Source: Streptomyces macrolidinus | GTDB lineage: Bacteria > Actinomycetota > Actinomycetes > Streptomycetales > Streptomycetaceae | Length of the DNA: 64,000 bases | Reading direction: 5' to 3' | Assembly (NCBI RefSeq): GCF_023887685.1 | Contig: NZ_JAMWMR010000006.1 | Location: forward strand, 124,001-188,000 | Part shown: piece after piece, positions 1 through 9,790 of the stretch | How positions within the stretch are numbered: the first letter of the stretch is position 1 | How the letters are laid out: each line of letters starts with the position of its first letter | Notes under the pieces: model-generated | Database searches by the model: none | What the model was told of the DNA's origin: nothing | The model's input: only the letters and a program-made list of their open reading frames with translations | Program-made: the position numbers and the translations under genes

Positions 1-33
1 TCGGCCCGTCGGCTCGTTCGGCCCGCGAGCGCG

Positions 34-573
34 CTATCGGTGCCGCAGCGGCGTGAGTTGCTCGATGTCGTAGCGCCTGCGCAACGCCTCGATCGCCGCC
101 AGATCCGGTGGGCCCCCGTCGCGCAGGATCTCCAGCAACTCCTCGAAGTAGCGCTCGTGGTCCGGGGGAGGGGACGCCTGGAAGAACATCTTCGCGGGGG
201 CCTCGGTGGGGTTCGCGAACGCGTGCGGACAGCCGGGTGGTACGACGATGACCGTGCCGGGCGTCGCCCGTACCACCCGGTTGCCCGACCTCGACTCCCA
301 CTTCTGCCAGTGGTCGGGCGTCCGTACGCGCGGTTCGAAGGCGAGCACGTCCAGCTCGCCCTCGAGCACGTAGAACAACTCCTCGCTGCGCGTGTGCACA
401 TGGGCGCCGACATCGAAGCCCGGGGGCACCAGCACCTCGAACGTGGACGAGATGCGCGAGTGCGAGCCGGTCACCTTGAACGTCACCTGCTGGGCCGGTG
501 TCTGCACGACCCGCCCGTGCCCCGGCGGCACGAGCAGACCTTCGACCGCCGCGAGCCCTTCCGTCGCCGTCAT
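34..573 (-). CDS. momA: MomA-like cupin monooxygenase (THN to flaviolin)
   Basis: Predicted 179-residue cupin protein. A metal-binding cupin motif is visible around residues 57-75 (AHVHTRSEELFYVLEGELDV, an HxH then Glu pattern), and a second His lies in the CPHAF segment near residue 117. It starts 7 bp after the stop of rppA on the same strand, so the two are almost certainly co-transcribed. In Streptomyces, rppA-linked cupins (MomA) oxidise 1,3,6,8-tetrahydroxynaphthalene (THN) to the quinone flaviolin. That role is inferred from context and family. No P450 of the CYP158 or P450mel type is visible, but the left window edge may hide one. A generic cupin of other function cannot be excluded. 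Confidence 0.8.
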   Translation of the reverse strand: MTATEGLAAVEGLLVPPGHGRVVQTPAQQVTFKVTGSHSRISSTFEVLVPPGFDVGAHVHTRSEELFYVLEGELDVLAFEPRVRTPDHWQKWESRSGNRVVRATPGTVIVVPPGCPHAFANPTEAPAKMFFQASPPPDHERYFEELLEILRDGGPPDLAAIEALRRRYDIEQLTPLRHR

Positions 574-580
574 CGGTCGC

Positions 581-1651
581 TCACTTCTTCGGCCCGGCGC
601 TCTGGGCGACCTGCCAGCGGCCCAGCGCCATCTCCGCGGTGATGCCCGGCCCGAACCCTGCGAGCAGCCCCCGCGAGGTGTGCTCGGCGCCGCCCGCCTC
701 GAAGAGCCGCCGCAGCGCGTCCAGGACGACGGCGCTCGCGATGTTGCCGTACTCGGTGAGCGTGGCCCGGCTGAACCGGAAGGCCTCCGAGGGCACCTCC
801 AGGAACGTACTCAGATCGTCCAGGATCCGCGGACCACCGGCATGCACGATGTAGAAGTCGAGGTCGGACGCGTCCCAGCCGTGATGTCTGGCCAACTCCC
901 GCAGGGCCGGGGCGAGCGGCTCCATGGTGCCCGGCACCCGCTTGTCCAGGAGGAAGTGGAACCCGGTGGCCCGCACGTCGTACATGATCCACTCTTCGGT
1001 CTTGGGGATCAGATACGAGCCGTTGAGCTCCAGTCGGACGCCGGTACCGCCCTTGCCGCGGACCACCGCCGCCGCGATGCCGTCGCCGAACAGGCCGTTG
1101 GACAGCAGCGATCCGATGCCGAGGTCGGTGGGCTGGTAGCACAGCGAGCAGAACTCGCAGGCCACGATGAGCGCGTTGGCGTCCGGGTAGGCGGTGCAGA
1201 AGTCATGCGCCCGGTTGATGGCCGCACCACCCGCGGCGCAGCCCAACTGGGCTATCGGTATCTGCCGGGTGTCGCTCTTGAAGCCCATCGTGTTGATCAT
1301 CCAGGCGGTCAGCGACGGCATCATGAACCCGGTGCACGACACGTAGATGATCACGTCGATGTCGGAGGGCAGCAGTTCGGCGTCGTCCAGCGCCCGCTGG
1401 ACGACCGCGGGGACCCGGGCCTTCGCCTCGGCCTCGTAGAGCTTGTTGCGGTCCTCGAACCCCGGGTGCTTCAGGGTCTCCTCGATGGGCTGCACGATAT
1501 GCCGGGTGACCACCCCGGTGTTCTCGATCAGCCGCAACGCCAGCGGGAGTTGGGGGTGGTCGGCGTGGCGGGAGCGCGCCAGGTCGAGCGTCTCCTCCAT
1601 CGTGATCACGTGTTCCGGCACGGAAACCGCGGGTCTGCACAGAGTCGCCAT
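581..1651 (-). CDS. rppA: Type III polyketide synthase, 1,3,6,8-tetrahydroxynaphthalene synthase
   Basis: Encodes 356 residues with the RppA N-terminus MATLCRPAVSVPEH. The thiolase-fold catalytic triad is intact: Cys138 in QLGCAAGG, His270 in YIVHAGG and Asn303 in EYGNIAS. RppA condenses five malonyl-CoA units into THN, the precursor of flaviolin and HPQ-melanin type pigments. The frame is open a further 27 codons upstream, but the ATG at 1651 matches the known family N-terminus and is preceded by an AAGAAGG ribosome site, so I chose it. It forms an operon with the downstream momA-like cupin. Confidence 0.95.
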   Translation of the reverse strand: MATLCRPAVSVPEHVITMEETLDLARSRHADHPQLPLALRLIENTGVVTRHIVQPIEETLKHPGFEDRNKLYEAEAKARVPAVVQRALDDAELLPSDIDVIIYVSCTGFMMPSLTAWMINTMGFKSDTRQIPIAQLGCAAGGAAINRAHDFCTAYPDANALIVACEFCSLCYQPTDLGIGSLLSNGLFGDGIAAAVVRGKGGTGVRLELNGSYLIPKTEEWIMYDVRATGFHFLLDKRVPGTMEPLAPALRELARHHGWDASDLDFYIVHAGGPRILDDLSTFLEVPSEAFRFSRATLTEYGNIASAVVLDALRRLFEAGGAEHTSRGLLAGFGPGITAEMALGRWQVAQSAGPKK

Positions 1652-1702
1652 GGAGCGCGCCTTCTTTCGCCTTGGCGGAGGACTTCCCGTCCCCCGGCGG
1701 AA

Positions 1703-1734
1703 GGGTGGGTGACCCCTCTTCGGGTGACCCACCC
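1703..1734. terminator. Hairpin between the DUF6213-like gene and rppA
   Basis: GGGTGGGT (1703-1710) pairs with ACCCACCC (1727-1734), and an inner ACCC/GGGT stem extends it around a short loop. It lies downstream of the small gene at 1850-2080 and upstream of rppA, so it could end the first transcript or sit in the rppA leader. Confidence 0.55.
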
Positions 1735-1849
1735 ACGATCACCCCGGGGCGCGCGGATATCTCGTCGGACTACTCCACTTCAGCGATCCACCCAGAGTGA
1801 GATCCCTGGTACGCGAGCGGTGCACGTCCCGGCCCGGCGCGGCGAACGG

Positions 1850-2080
1850 TCAGCGCAGCGAACTGTGCGCGATGCACGCGACGTCGATCCGATCGGCGAG
1901 CTTCGCCAGCTCGATCGTCAGCGCGGCCACCGTGTCCTCGTCGAGCCCGTCGTCGCCGTCCTCCACGAGGCGCAGCCACCGGCCGCCCACCGTGCGCAGC
2001 AGCTTGCTGACATCGGCCGCCGCCACCTGCAACGTGCCGCGGTCGTCCACGATCAGCGGTAGGGTCACTTCGCGGTTCAC
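1850..2080 (-). CDS. Small conserved Streptomyces protein (DUF6213-like)
   Basis: A 76-residue acidic protein beginning MNREVTLPLIVDDRG, with no signal peptide or membrane segment. It contains a predicted helix near its C-terminus (DEDTVAALTIELAKLADRID). I recall this family as DUF6213, of unknown function, but cannot confirm it here. The gene lies between rppA and an aldehyde dehydrogenase gene on the same strand, an order I associate with the conserved rppA neighbourhood in other Streptomyces. An intervening hairpin suggests it is not simply part of the rppA transcript. Confidence 0.65.
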   Translation of the reverse strand: MNREVTLPLIVDDRGTLQVAAADVSKLLRTVGGRWLRLVEDGDDGLDEDTVAALTIELAKLADRIDVACIAHSSLR

Positions 2081-2105
2081 AGGAGCGATCGTAGCGGCGG
2101 AACGC

Positions 2106-3491
2106 TCACGCTCCGTGCCATATGGTGGTGATGTTGCAGAACTCCCGGATTCCGTGCCCGGACAGCTCGCGGCCGTAACCGGACCGCTTGACGCCGCCGA
2201 AGGGGAAGGCGGGGTGCGACGCGGTCATCCCGTTGATGTAGACACCGCCCGCCTCCAGATCCCGTACGAAGCGGTCGACCTCGGTGCCGTTGTGCGTCCA
2301 CACATTGGAACTCAACCCGAACGGCGCGTCGTTCGCGATCGCCACCGCCTCGTCCAGATTCGCGGCCCGATAGAGCGTGGCGACCGGACCGAAGGCCTCC
2401 TCGTGATGGATCCGCATGGGCGGGGTGACATCGGCGAGGACGGTCGGCGGGTAGTACCACCCCGGACCGTCGGGACGCTCGCCCCCGCACAGCACCGTCG
2501 CGCCGTTCTCCACCGCGTCGGCGACGAGCTCCTCCAGATCGGCCCGCCCCCGCTCGCTGGACAGCGGACCGACATCGGTCTCCTCCGCCATCGGGTCGCC
2601 GGTCCGCAGCGCCTTCATCCCGGCCGTGAACCGCTCGGCGAAGGCGTCGAACACATCCGTGTGCACGATGAACCGCTTGGCCGCGATGCAGGACTGCCCG
2701 TTGTTCTGCACCCGGGCCCGCACCGCGACCTCGGCGGCCTGGTCGAGGTCCGCGGACGGCATGACGACGAAGGGGTCGCTGCCGCCCAGCTCCAGGACCG
2801 TCTTCTTGACCTCGTCCCCGGCGACCGACGCGACGGCCCGGCCCGCCGGTTCGCTGCCGGTGAGGGTGGCGGCCCTGACCCGCGGGTCGCGCAGCACCTC
2901 CTCCACCGCGCCCGAGCCGATGAGCAGGGTCTGGAAGCAGCCCTCGGCGAAGCCCGCCCTGCGATACAGGTCCTCCAGATACAGCGCGGTCTGCGGGACG
3001 TTCGAGGCGTGCTTGAGCAGTCCCACATTGCCCGCCATCAGCGCGGGCGCCGCGAACCGGACCACCTGCCACAGCGGGAAGTTCCACGGCATCACGGCGA
3101 GCACCGGGCCGAGCGGCCGGTAGCGCACGATCGCCCACGCCGCGCCCGAGTCCTTCACGTCCTGCTCGGCGGGCTCCTCGTCCGCCAGCAGCTCCTCGGC
3201 GTGCTCGGCGTACCAGCGCATCGCCTTCGCGCACTTCGCCGCCTCCGCGCGGGCCTGCTTGATCGGCTTGCCCATCTCGGTGGTCATCACCCGGGCGACG
3301 TCCCGCTGGTCCTCGTCGAGCAGGTCGGCGGCCTTGCGCATGCGCAGCGCCCGTTCGGCGAACGTGGTCGTGCGATGAGTACGGAACGCGGTGTCGGCGG
3401 CGGCGAGCCTGCGTTCGATCTCCTCCGCGCCCAGGGCGTCGTACGTCGCGAGCGTCTCGCCGGTCGCCGGGTTCACGGTGGCGATGGGCAT
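2106..3491 (-). CDS. Aldehyde dehydrogenase, succinate-semialdehyde dehydrogenase type
   Basis: Encodes 461 residues, full length for the NAD(P)-dependent aldehyde dehydrogenase superfamily. The catalytic Glu234 lies in VLELGGSDPF and the catalytic Cys268 in NNGQSCIAAKRF. The N-terminus (IATVNPATGETL) and the overall length resemble the short NADP-dependent succinate-semialdehyde dehydrogenases (GabD1 type) that oxidise succinate semialdehyde to succinate. Substrate is inferred, since other short-chain aldehydes are possible. The start ATG at 3491 is preceded by an AGGAGG-like site. It is followed 26 bp later by the small DUF6213-like gene. Confidence 0.85.
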   Translation of the reverse strand: MPIATVNPATGETLATYDALGAEEIERRLAAADTAFRTHRTTTFAERALRMRKAADLLDEDQRDVARVMTTEMGKPIKQARAEAAKCAKAMRWYAEHAEELLADEEPAEQDVKDSGAAWAIVRYRPLGPVLAVMPWNFPLWQVVRFAAPALMAGNVGLLKHASNVPQTALYLEDLYRRAGFAEGCFQTLLIGSGAVEEVLRDPRVRAATLTGSEPAGRAVASVAGDEVKKTVLELGGSDPFVVMPSADLDQAAEVAVRARVQNNGQSCIAAKRFIVHTDVFDAFAERFTAGMKALRTGDPMAEETDVGPLSSERGRADLEELVADAVENGATVLCGGERPDGPGWYYPPTVLADVTPPMRIHHEEAFGPVATLYRAANLDEAVAIANDAPFGLSSNVWTHNGTEVDRFVRDLEAGGVYINGMTASHPAFPFGGVKRSGYGRELSGHGIREFCNITTIWHGA

Positions 3492-3586
3492 GGGCCGACC
3501 TCCTGGGAACGGGCTCTGCTTCGACCTTCCCGCGCGGCGGTGACCACCGCAACGCGGGCAGCGCTCCCACGGGGGCGCTCAGGTGC

Positions 3587-4060
3587 TCAGGCCGAGTGCT
3601 CCGCGAGCCGGTCGAGAAACACGGCCTGCGCGGTCACGATGACCTCCCGGGCCCGGTCGAGCCCCATCCACTCCACCCGGTCCAGCTCGGGGAACTCCAG
3701 GACGCGCCCCGACCTCGGCGGCCACTCCATCGTGAACGTCCCGGGCGTCACCTCCGCCGGGTCGAGGTCCGCCTCGACCGCCCAGACCGTGACGATCTTG
3801 CCGCCGGTCTGGCGCACCTCACCGAGCGGTACGGCCGCCCCGGCGGGCGGCGGCAGCCCCAGCTCCTCCTGGAACTCGCGGCGCGCCGCGTCCCACGCGG
3901 ACTCCTCGGGGTCGTACTCGCCCTTGGGAACGGTCCACGCCCCGGCCTCCCGGCGGGCGAAGAACGGGCCGCCCATATGACCGAGCAGCACCTGGGGACC
4001 GCCGTGCTCGGTGCGCCGGAACAACAGCAGCCCGGCGCTGTGCCTGCCCCGCTTGCTCAT
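3587..4060 (-). CDS. NUDIX hydrolase (MutT family)
   Basis: A 157-residue protein with a complete NUDIX box, GEYDPEESAWDAARREFQEE then LGL, which binds divalent metal and hydrolyses nucleoside-diphosphate-linked compounds. The start MSKRGRHSAGLLLFRR at 4060 fits the family, in which the N-terminal strand begins just before the conserved AGLLLFR. The 44 codons further upstream read through the intergenic region and have no family resemblance. Substrate unknown. It is divergent from the quinone oxidoreductase gene at 4183. Confidence 0.85.
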   Translation of the reverse strand: MSKRGRHSAGLLLFRRTEHGGPQVLLGHMGGPFFARREAGAWTVPKGEYDPEESAWDAARREFQEELGLPPPAGAAVPLGEVRQTGGKIVTVWAVEADLDPAEVTPGTFTMEWPPRSGRVLEFPELDRVEWMGLDRAREVIVTAQAVFLDRLAEHSA

Positions 4061-4182
4061 GACCGCCACGCTATCCGGCGCCGCCAGACCTGTGCAGGAC
4101 CGTTCCGCAACGGCAAGCGACCGCTTAGTATGCGATCGACCCCGCTCAGACGCAGCAGTCCCCGTCCCGTGGAGGCCCCGTA

Positions 4183-5154
4183 ATGCAGGCATGGCGCGTG
4201 TACGAGAACGGCGAGCCGAGCGAGGTGATGCGGCTCCAGGAGGTGGAACGGCCCACGCCCGCGGACGGCCAGGTCCTGCTGCGGGTACGGGCCGCCGCCG
4301 TCAACTTCCCCGACGCGCTGCTGTGCCGCGGCCAGTACCAGGTCAGGCCGTCGCTGCCGTTGACGCCAGGTCTGGAGGTCTGCGCCGAGACCGAGGACGG
4401 GCGTCGGGTGATCGCCAACCCCGCGCTGCCGTACGGCGGTTACGCCGACTACGCCGTCGCCGACGCCGCGGTCGTCCTGCCCGCGCCCGAGGCGCTGGAC
4501 GACGTGGAGGCCGCCGCTCTGCACATCGGCTACCAGACCGGCTGGTTCGGCCTGCACCGCAGGGCCGCGCTGGAGCCGGGCGAGACCCTGCTCGTCCACG
4601 CCGCCGCGGGCGGGGTCGGCAGCGCGGCCGTACAGCTCGGCAAGGCGGCGGGCGCGACCGTCATCGGCGTGGTCGGCGGGGCCGACAAGGCCGCCGTCGC
4701 CCGCGCGTCGGGGTGTGACGTCGTGATCGACCGGCGCGCCGAGGACGTCGTCGCCGCGGTGAAGGAGGCCACCGGCGGCCGGGGCGTGGACGTCGTCTAC
4801 GACCCGGTGGGCGGTGCGGCCTACACCCAGTCCACGAAGGTCGTCGCCTTCGAGGGGCGGATCGTCGTCGTGGGCTTCGCGAGCGGGTCCGTGCCCAGCC
4901 CGGCCCTGAACCACGCCCTCGTCAAGAACTACTCGATCCTCGGTCTGCATTGGGGCCCGTACCTCGCCAAGAACCCGAAGCTGGTCCAGCACTGCCACGA
5001 GCAGCTCACCGAACTGGCCGCCCGGGGTGCCGTCAAGCCGCTGGTGAGCGAGCGGGTGCCGCTGGCCGACGCCGCGAACGCCGTGCAGCGCGTGGCCGAC
5101 GGGACGACCACGGGCCGGATCGCCGTGCTGCCGGAGAACGGAGACGCCGTATGA
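4183..5154 (+). CDS. NADPH:quinone oxidoreductase-like medium-chain dehydrogenase
   Basis: A 323-residue zinc-independent medium-chain dehydrogenase. The quinone-reductase segment AAAVNFPDALLCRGQYQ is near residue 37, and the cofactor-binding Rossmann motif AAAGGVGSAAVQLGK is near residue 144. The catalytic zinc cysteines and histidines of alcohol dehydrogenases are absent. It is the first gene of a tightly coupled operon: its TGA overlaps the ATG of the next gene by 4 bp, followed by two acyl-CoA dehydrogenases. The context suggests a role in degradation or redox handling of an acyl-CoA compound, possibly reducing an enone intermediate. Confidence 0.85.
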   Translation: MQAWRVYENGEPSEVMRLQEVERPTPADGQVLLRVRAAAVNFPDALLCRGQYQVRPSLPLTPGLEVCAETEDGRRVIANPALPYGGYADYAVADAAVVLPAPEALDDVEAAALHIGYQTGWFGLHRRAALEPGETLLVHAAAGGVGSAAVQLGKAAGATVIGVVGGADKAAVARASGCDVVIDRRAEDVVAAVKEATGGRGVDVVYDPVGGAAYTQSTKVVAFEGRIVVVGFASGSVPSPALNHALVKNYSILGLHWGPYLAKNPKLVQHCHEQLTELAARGAVKPLVSERVPLADAANAVQRVADGTTTGRIAVLPENGDAV

Positions 5155-6332
5155 CCGACTCCACCGAACTACGCACTCGCACAAGGGAGTTGCTGGCGGC
5201 ACACCCTCCCGCCGCCACCGACCGCCTCGACTTCCTCAGGGCCCGCTTCGACGCCGGACTCGCCTGGGTGCACTTCCCCGAGGGCCTCGGCGGCCTCGGT
5301 GCCCCGCGTTCTCTCCAGGCCGTCGTCGACGCGGAGTTGGAGGCCGCGGGCGCACCCGACAACGATCCGCGCCGTATCGGCATCGGCCTCGGCATGGCCG
5401 CGCCGACGATCCTCCGCTTCGGCACCGAGGAGCAGAAGCGCCGCTTCCTGAGGCCGCTGTGGACGGGGGAGGAGGTGTGGTGCCAGCTCTTCAGCGAGCC
5501 CGGCGCCGGATCCGACCTCGCGGCGCTCGGCACCCGGGCCGTCCGCGACGAAGGGGCCTGGGTGGTCAACGGCCAGAAGGTGTGGACGTCCAGCGCCCAT
5601 GCGGCCCGCTGGGCCATCCTCATCGCCCGCACCGACCCGGACGTGCCCAAGCACCAGGGCATCACCTACTTCCTCTGCGACATGACCGACCCCGGCGTCG
5701 AGGTCCGGCCCCTGCGGCAGATCACCGGCGAGGCCGAGTTCAACGAGGTCTTCCTCACCGACGTCCGCATCCCCGACTCCCGCCGCCTCGGCGAGATCGG
5801 CGACGGCTGGCGGGTCGCACAGACCACGTTGATGAACGAGCGCGTGTCCATCGGCGGTATGCGCCTTCCCCGCGAGGGCGGCATGATCGGACCCGTCGCG
5901 AAGACCTGGCGCGAGCGCCCCGAGCTGCGCACCCATGACCTGCACCAGCGACTGCTGGAGTTGTGGGTCGAGGCCGAAGTCGCCCGCCTCACCGGCGAAC
6001 GGCTGCGCCAGCAGCTCGTCGCGGGCCAGCCGGGCCCCGAAGGCTCCGGCATGAAGCTGGCGTTCGCCCGTCTCAACCAGGAGATCAGCGGCCTCGAAGT
6101 CGAACTCGTCGGCGAAGAAGGGCTGTTGTACGACGACTGGAGCATGCGCCGCCCGGAGCTGGTGGACTTCACCGGCCGGGAGGCCGGCTACCGCTATCTG
6201 CGTGCCAAGGGCAACAGCATCGAGGGCGGGACCAGCGAGGTCCTGCTGAACATCGTCGCCGAGCGCGTCCTCGGCCTGCCCGCCGAGCCGCGCACCGACA
6301 AGGACATCCCCTGGAAGGACCTGGCCCGATGA
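5151..6332 (+). CDS. Acyl-CoA dehydrogenase (first of a coupled pair)
   Basis: A 393-residue flavoprotein with the family landmarks LFSEPGAGSDLA and NGQKVWTSSAHAARW in the middle domain, and EGGTSEVLLNIVAERVLGLP at the C-terminus. ATGA overlaps with both the preceding and following genes indicate translational coupling. Paired acyl-CoA dehydrogenases of unequal length, as here (393 and 365 residues), often form heteromeric enzymes in actinobacterial sterol and branched-chain substrate catabolism. A heteromer here is inference. Start chosen at 5151 because of the overlap and the typical N-terminal length. Confidence 0.88.
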   Translation: MTDSTELRTRTRELLAAHPPAATDRLDFLRARFDAGLAWVHFPEGLGGLGAPRSLQAVVDAELEAAGAPDNDPRRIGIGLGMAAPTILRFGTEEQKRRFLRPLWTGEEVWCQLFSEPGAGSDLAALGTRAVRDEGAWVVNGQKVWTSSAHAARWAILIARTDPDVPKHQGITYFLCDMTDPGVEVRPLRQITGEAEFNEVFLTDVRIPDSRRLGEIGDGWRVAQTTLMNERVSIGGMRLPREGGMIGPVAKTWRERPELRTHDLHQRLLELWVEAEVARLTGERLRQQLVAGQPGPEGSGMKLAFARLNQEISGLEVELVGEEGLLYDDWSMRRPELVDFTGREAGYRYLRAKGNSIEGGTSEVLLNIVAERVLGLPAEPRTDKDIPWKDLAR

Positions 6333-7426
6333 CGACGCAGCCCGACCTGCTGTACTCGGAGGAGGAAGACGCGCTGCGCGCCGCCGTCCGGGACCTGCTC
6401 ACGGACCACTGCGACCCGGCGGCCGTCCTCGCCCGTATCGCGTCGGACACCCCGCACGACCGGTCGCTGTGGAGGACGCTCGCCCAGAGCATGGGCCTTG
6501 CCGGGCTGCTGGTGCCGGAGTCTTTCGGTGGCCAGGGCGCCACGCATCGCGAAGCGGCCGTCGTCCTGGAGGAGTTGGGGCGGTCGGTCGCCCCGGTGCC
6601 CTACCTCACGAGCGCCGTCGTCGCGACCGAGGCGCTGCTCGCCTGCGGGGGAGAGGAGGCCGCCGGGCTCCTCGCGCAACTGGCGTCCGGACAGACCGTG
6701 GCGACGCTCGCGGTCGGACCGGCTGCCCGGCCGGGCGGCGCCCACCCCGTCGTACGCCATGAACAAGGCGCGCTGCACGGCGAGTTGACCGCCGTGGCGG
6801 ACGCGGCCGTAGCCGACGTACTGCTGGTCCCGGCGCGGGACGGCGGCCTGTACGCGGTGAACACGGAGGTGGTGACCGTGACTCCGAAGGTGTCCCTGGA
6901 CCTCACCAGGCCACTGGCCGCCCTCACCTTCTCCGGAGCCCCCGGCCGCCGACTGACCGACGACGCCGGACCGGCCGTACAACGCGCCCTGCGTACCGGC
7001 GCCGGGCTGCTCGCCTCCGAGCAACTCGGCCTCGCCGACCGGTGCTTGACCGAGACCGTGCGCTATCTGAAGGAGCGCAGGCAGTTCAACCGGCCGGTCG
7101 GAGGCTTCCAGGCACTCAAACACCGGCTCGCCGGGCTGTGGTTGGAGATCGCCGGGCTGCGCGCCGCCGCACGCAACGCCGCCGACACGCTCGCCACCGG
7201 CAGCGAGGACACCGACCTCGCGGTCGCCGTCGCCCAGGCCTACGCGGCACCCGTCGCCGTACGAGCCGCCGAGGAGGCACTGCAACTGCACGGCGGGATC
7301 GGTATGACATGGGAGCACCCGGTCCATCTGTATCTGAAGCGGGCGAAGGCGGACTCGATCGCGTACGGAACCGCGGGCGGCCATCGCGCCGCAGTGGCCG
7401 AACTCGCCGATCTGCGCGCGCCTTGA
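6329..7426 (+). CDS. Acyl-CoA dehydrogenase (second of a coupled pair)
   Basis: A 365-residue acyl-CoA dehydrogenase. The N-terminal helical domain (YSEEEDALRAAVRDLL) and the C-terminal signature LQLHGGIGMTWEHPVHLYLK are clear, and the middle domain is reduced, as in FadE-type partner subunits. The ATG overlaps the TGA of the preceding gene (ATGA). It is probably the partner of the upstream acyl-CoA dehydrogenase, oxidising an acyl-CoA to the enoyl-CoA with FAD. This is the last gene of the operon; 142 bp separate it from the next small gene. Confidence 0.88.
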   Translation: MTTQPDLLYSEEEDALRAAVRDLLTDHCDPAAVLARIASDTPHDRSLWRTLAQSMGLAGLLVPESFGGQGATHREAAVVLEELGRSVAPVPYLTSAVVATEALLACGGEEAAGLLAQLASGQTVATLAVGPAARPGGAHPVVRHEQGALHGELTAVADAAVADVLLVPARDGGLYAVNTEVVTVTPKVSLDLTRPLAALTFSGAPGRRLTDDAGPAVQRALRTGAGLLASEQLGLADRCLTETVRYLKERRQFNRPVGGFQALKHRLAGLWLEIAGLRAAARNAADTLATGSEDTDLAVAVAQAYAAPVAVRAAEEALQLHGGIGMTWEHPVHLYLKRAKADSIAYGTAGGHRAAVAELADLRAP

Positions 7427-7568
7427 CGCTGCCCGATATGCCAAGAGATGTGCCACGAGCGGACGGAACCACACGTTCGGCGGACACGTCAGCCGCACGG
7501 ACCAACCCTCCACTACGCCAAACTTGCGGCCGAAAGCGGCAAAGCGGGCGTGGTGGAGGAGAACGACG

Positions 7569-7763
7569 ATGGCCATTTCCATCTCTGTGGTGCTGCTGCT
7601 CCTGTTCTTCACGGTGGTCTTCATGCGCAACGGCGCGTTGAAGATCTCGCACGCCATGATCTGCGTTCTGCTCGGCTTCTATCTGGCCAGTTCGAGCATG
7701 GCCCCGACCATTCACCAGGGCCTGGCGGCGACGGCGGACCTGGTCAGTGGCCTGCGCCCCTGA
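7569..7763 (+). CDS. Small membrane protein, two predicted helices
   Basis: A 64-residue protein starting MAISISVVLLLLFFTVV, with two hydrophobic stretches (residues 2-18 and about 28-45) separated by a short basic loop. A good ribosome site (GGAGGAG, 6-8 nt upstream) decides the start at 7569 over an upstream in-frame ATG. I recognise the pattern as a small Streptomyces membrane protein of unknown function. Its stop lies 3 bp from the stop of the convergent glycosidase gene. Confidence 0.65.
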   Translation: MAISISVVLLLLFFTVVFMRNGALKISHAMICVLLGFYLASSSMAPTIHQGLAATADLVSGLRP

Positions 7764-7766
7764 CTC

Positions 7767-8996
7767 TCAGAGCGTGGAGAACACACCGATCCCGTTCGGA
7801 ACCGGGCGTTGGGCGCCCTTGCTGGGGTGATTGCGCACGCTCGCCGCGCGCGCCTTCGAGGCCCGGGTGACCATCGTCGTGGACCCGCCGCCGTCGAGGT
7901 TGAACCCGTCCGTGGCACCCAACTTCCCCAGGACACTGGCGACTTCGGCGACGGTGAGGCCGCCGCGATAACGAGGCCCACCGTCGAGAGCGAGGAGCAG
8001 CAGACGGTGCCCGCTGTCCGTGATGCCTACGGCGGTGCGTACGGCGGAGGTGGTGGCGTCGAGGCCGGGCAGCGGTGCGCCGTGGCGCAGTACAGGGAAG
8101 CCGCCGACGGCGAAGGAGTACCGGACGCGGGACGTGGTCGCCACCAACCGGTGCTGCACCTGGGCCCGTTCGCCCTCGGAGAGCCCGCGCAACGTCCGCG
8201 CCCCGGCCTCGCGACCCACGAGCACCGTGGTGCCGGCCGCGATGGGCCCGCTGCCGGGCCGGGCGGCCGTGGCGACGATCCGGCCCTTCCTGACCGTCAC
8301 CTCGTAGGTGTCCTTGCTGCACGGCGCGGCCCGGTCGCTGTCGGTGCCGCAGGTGGCCCACCTGCGCGACACGCTGCCCCAGTCCGAGGTGTACGCCCCG
8401 ATCGACCCCTGCGGCAGTGCGAACTGGTTGAGCCCACCGAGCTTCAACCGCCCTTGCGGGGTGCTCACGGAGCCGGACAGGGTGAGCCGGTCGAGCCGGG
8501 CCGTGCGGTCGGTGCCGACCCCGAGCACGTCCTTGGTGCTCGTGCCGGGCGGTAGAACGGGCCCGAACCGCTGCCCGTTCGGGACAGCGGCCTTCAGCGG
8601 GCGCCCGTCGGCGATCGCGGGCCCGTCGGACGCGCCGGTCACCGCCACGCCGGGGTGCTCGCTCTCCGTGATGTCGAAGAAGTCACCGTTGACCCCCGCG
8701 ACCGCGCGCTGAGCGTCGGCGAGCCGCGAGACGGTGGCCCGCGCCGCCACGGCCTGCGGATGCAACAGCCCGACCCGTACCTGCGGATTGCGCAGATCGA
8801 CAGTGAGAAGGTGCGCGCGTGCCACCCCCTTGGCCGCGGAGATGTCGAACTCGCTGTACAGAACGCTCGGTGCGATCGTCCGCGCCCGCTGCGCACCACT
8901 GGCCGGGCCCGCCCCCACGAGGGCCGCGCCGACCAGCACACTCGATACCGCAAGAGCCGTGAGCGCCCTGTCGATCCGCCAGCTCCGACGTGCCAT
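7767..8996 (-). CDS. Secreted phosphodiester glycosidase (NAGPA family)
   Basis: A 409-residue exported protein. A signal peptide is evident: basic MARRSWRIDR, a hydrophobic core, then AGPASGA. The NAGPA domain motifs are present: GVNGDFFDI near residue 97 and FNLDGGGSTTMV near residue 370. This family includes N-acetylglucosamine-1-phosphodiester alpha-N-acetylglucosaminidase, and bacterial members act on exopolysaccharide or wall phosphodiester-linked sugars. The start at 8996 is favoured by a GGGGGAG ribosome site and by the signal peptide; the frame is open 19 codons further. The exact substrate is unknown. Confidence 0.85.
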   Translation of the reverse strand: MARRSWRIDRALTALAVSSVLVGAALVGAGPASGAQRARTIAPSVLYSEFDISAAKGVARAHLLTVDLRNPQVRVGLLHPQAVAARATVSRLADAQRAVAGVNGDFFDITESEHPGVAVTGASDGPAIADGRPLKAAVPNGQRFGPVLPPGTSTKDVLGVGTDRTARLDRLTLSGSVSTPQGRLKLGGLNQFALPQGSIGAYTSDWGSVSRRWATCGTDSDRAAPCSKDTYEVTVRKGRIVATAARPGSGPIAAGTTVLVGREAGARTLRGLSEGERAQVQHRLVATTSRVRYSFAVGGFPVLRHGAPLPGLDATTSAVRTAVGITDSGHRLLLLALDGGPRYRGGLTVAEVASVLGKLGATDGFNLDGGGSTTMVTRASKARAASVRNHPSKGAQRPVPNGIGVFSTL

Positions 8997-9281
8997 CGCT
9001 CCCCCTGATGTCTCGTCAACTCCCTGGAAACCAAGGGGCAGTGCATCAGACACACCTCCTCACCGCATGCCCTTCGGGCACCGACGCCACGGGAACGTGT
9101 GAGTGAAAACACCCCTTCGAGTGCTTCGACCCCCAAGCCCGCCCGCACCACCCTCGGTTGTGCCACAGACCACCCCGCCAAGCCGCCATGCCCGACGGCG
9201 ACCGAGGCGCGGTGAGCGGTGCCTGGCTCCGGTGCGGTAGTGTTTACCTGCGCAGTCACGCGGGTCACCGCGAGAACGCAT

Positions 9282-9790
<509 letters not shown>

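Noticed and set aside
392..2062. A 556-codon plus-strand frame opposite rppA
   Set aside because: Antisense of rppA and the cupin gene; no ribosome site, no domain resemblance, Arg/Pro/Gly-rich composition.
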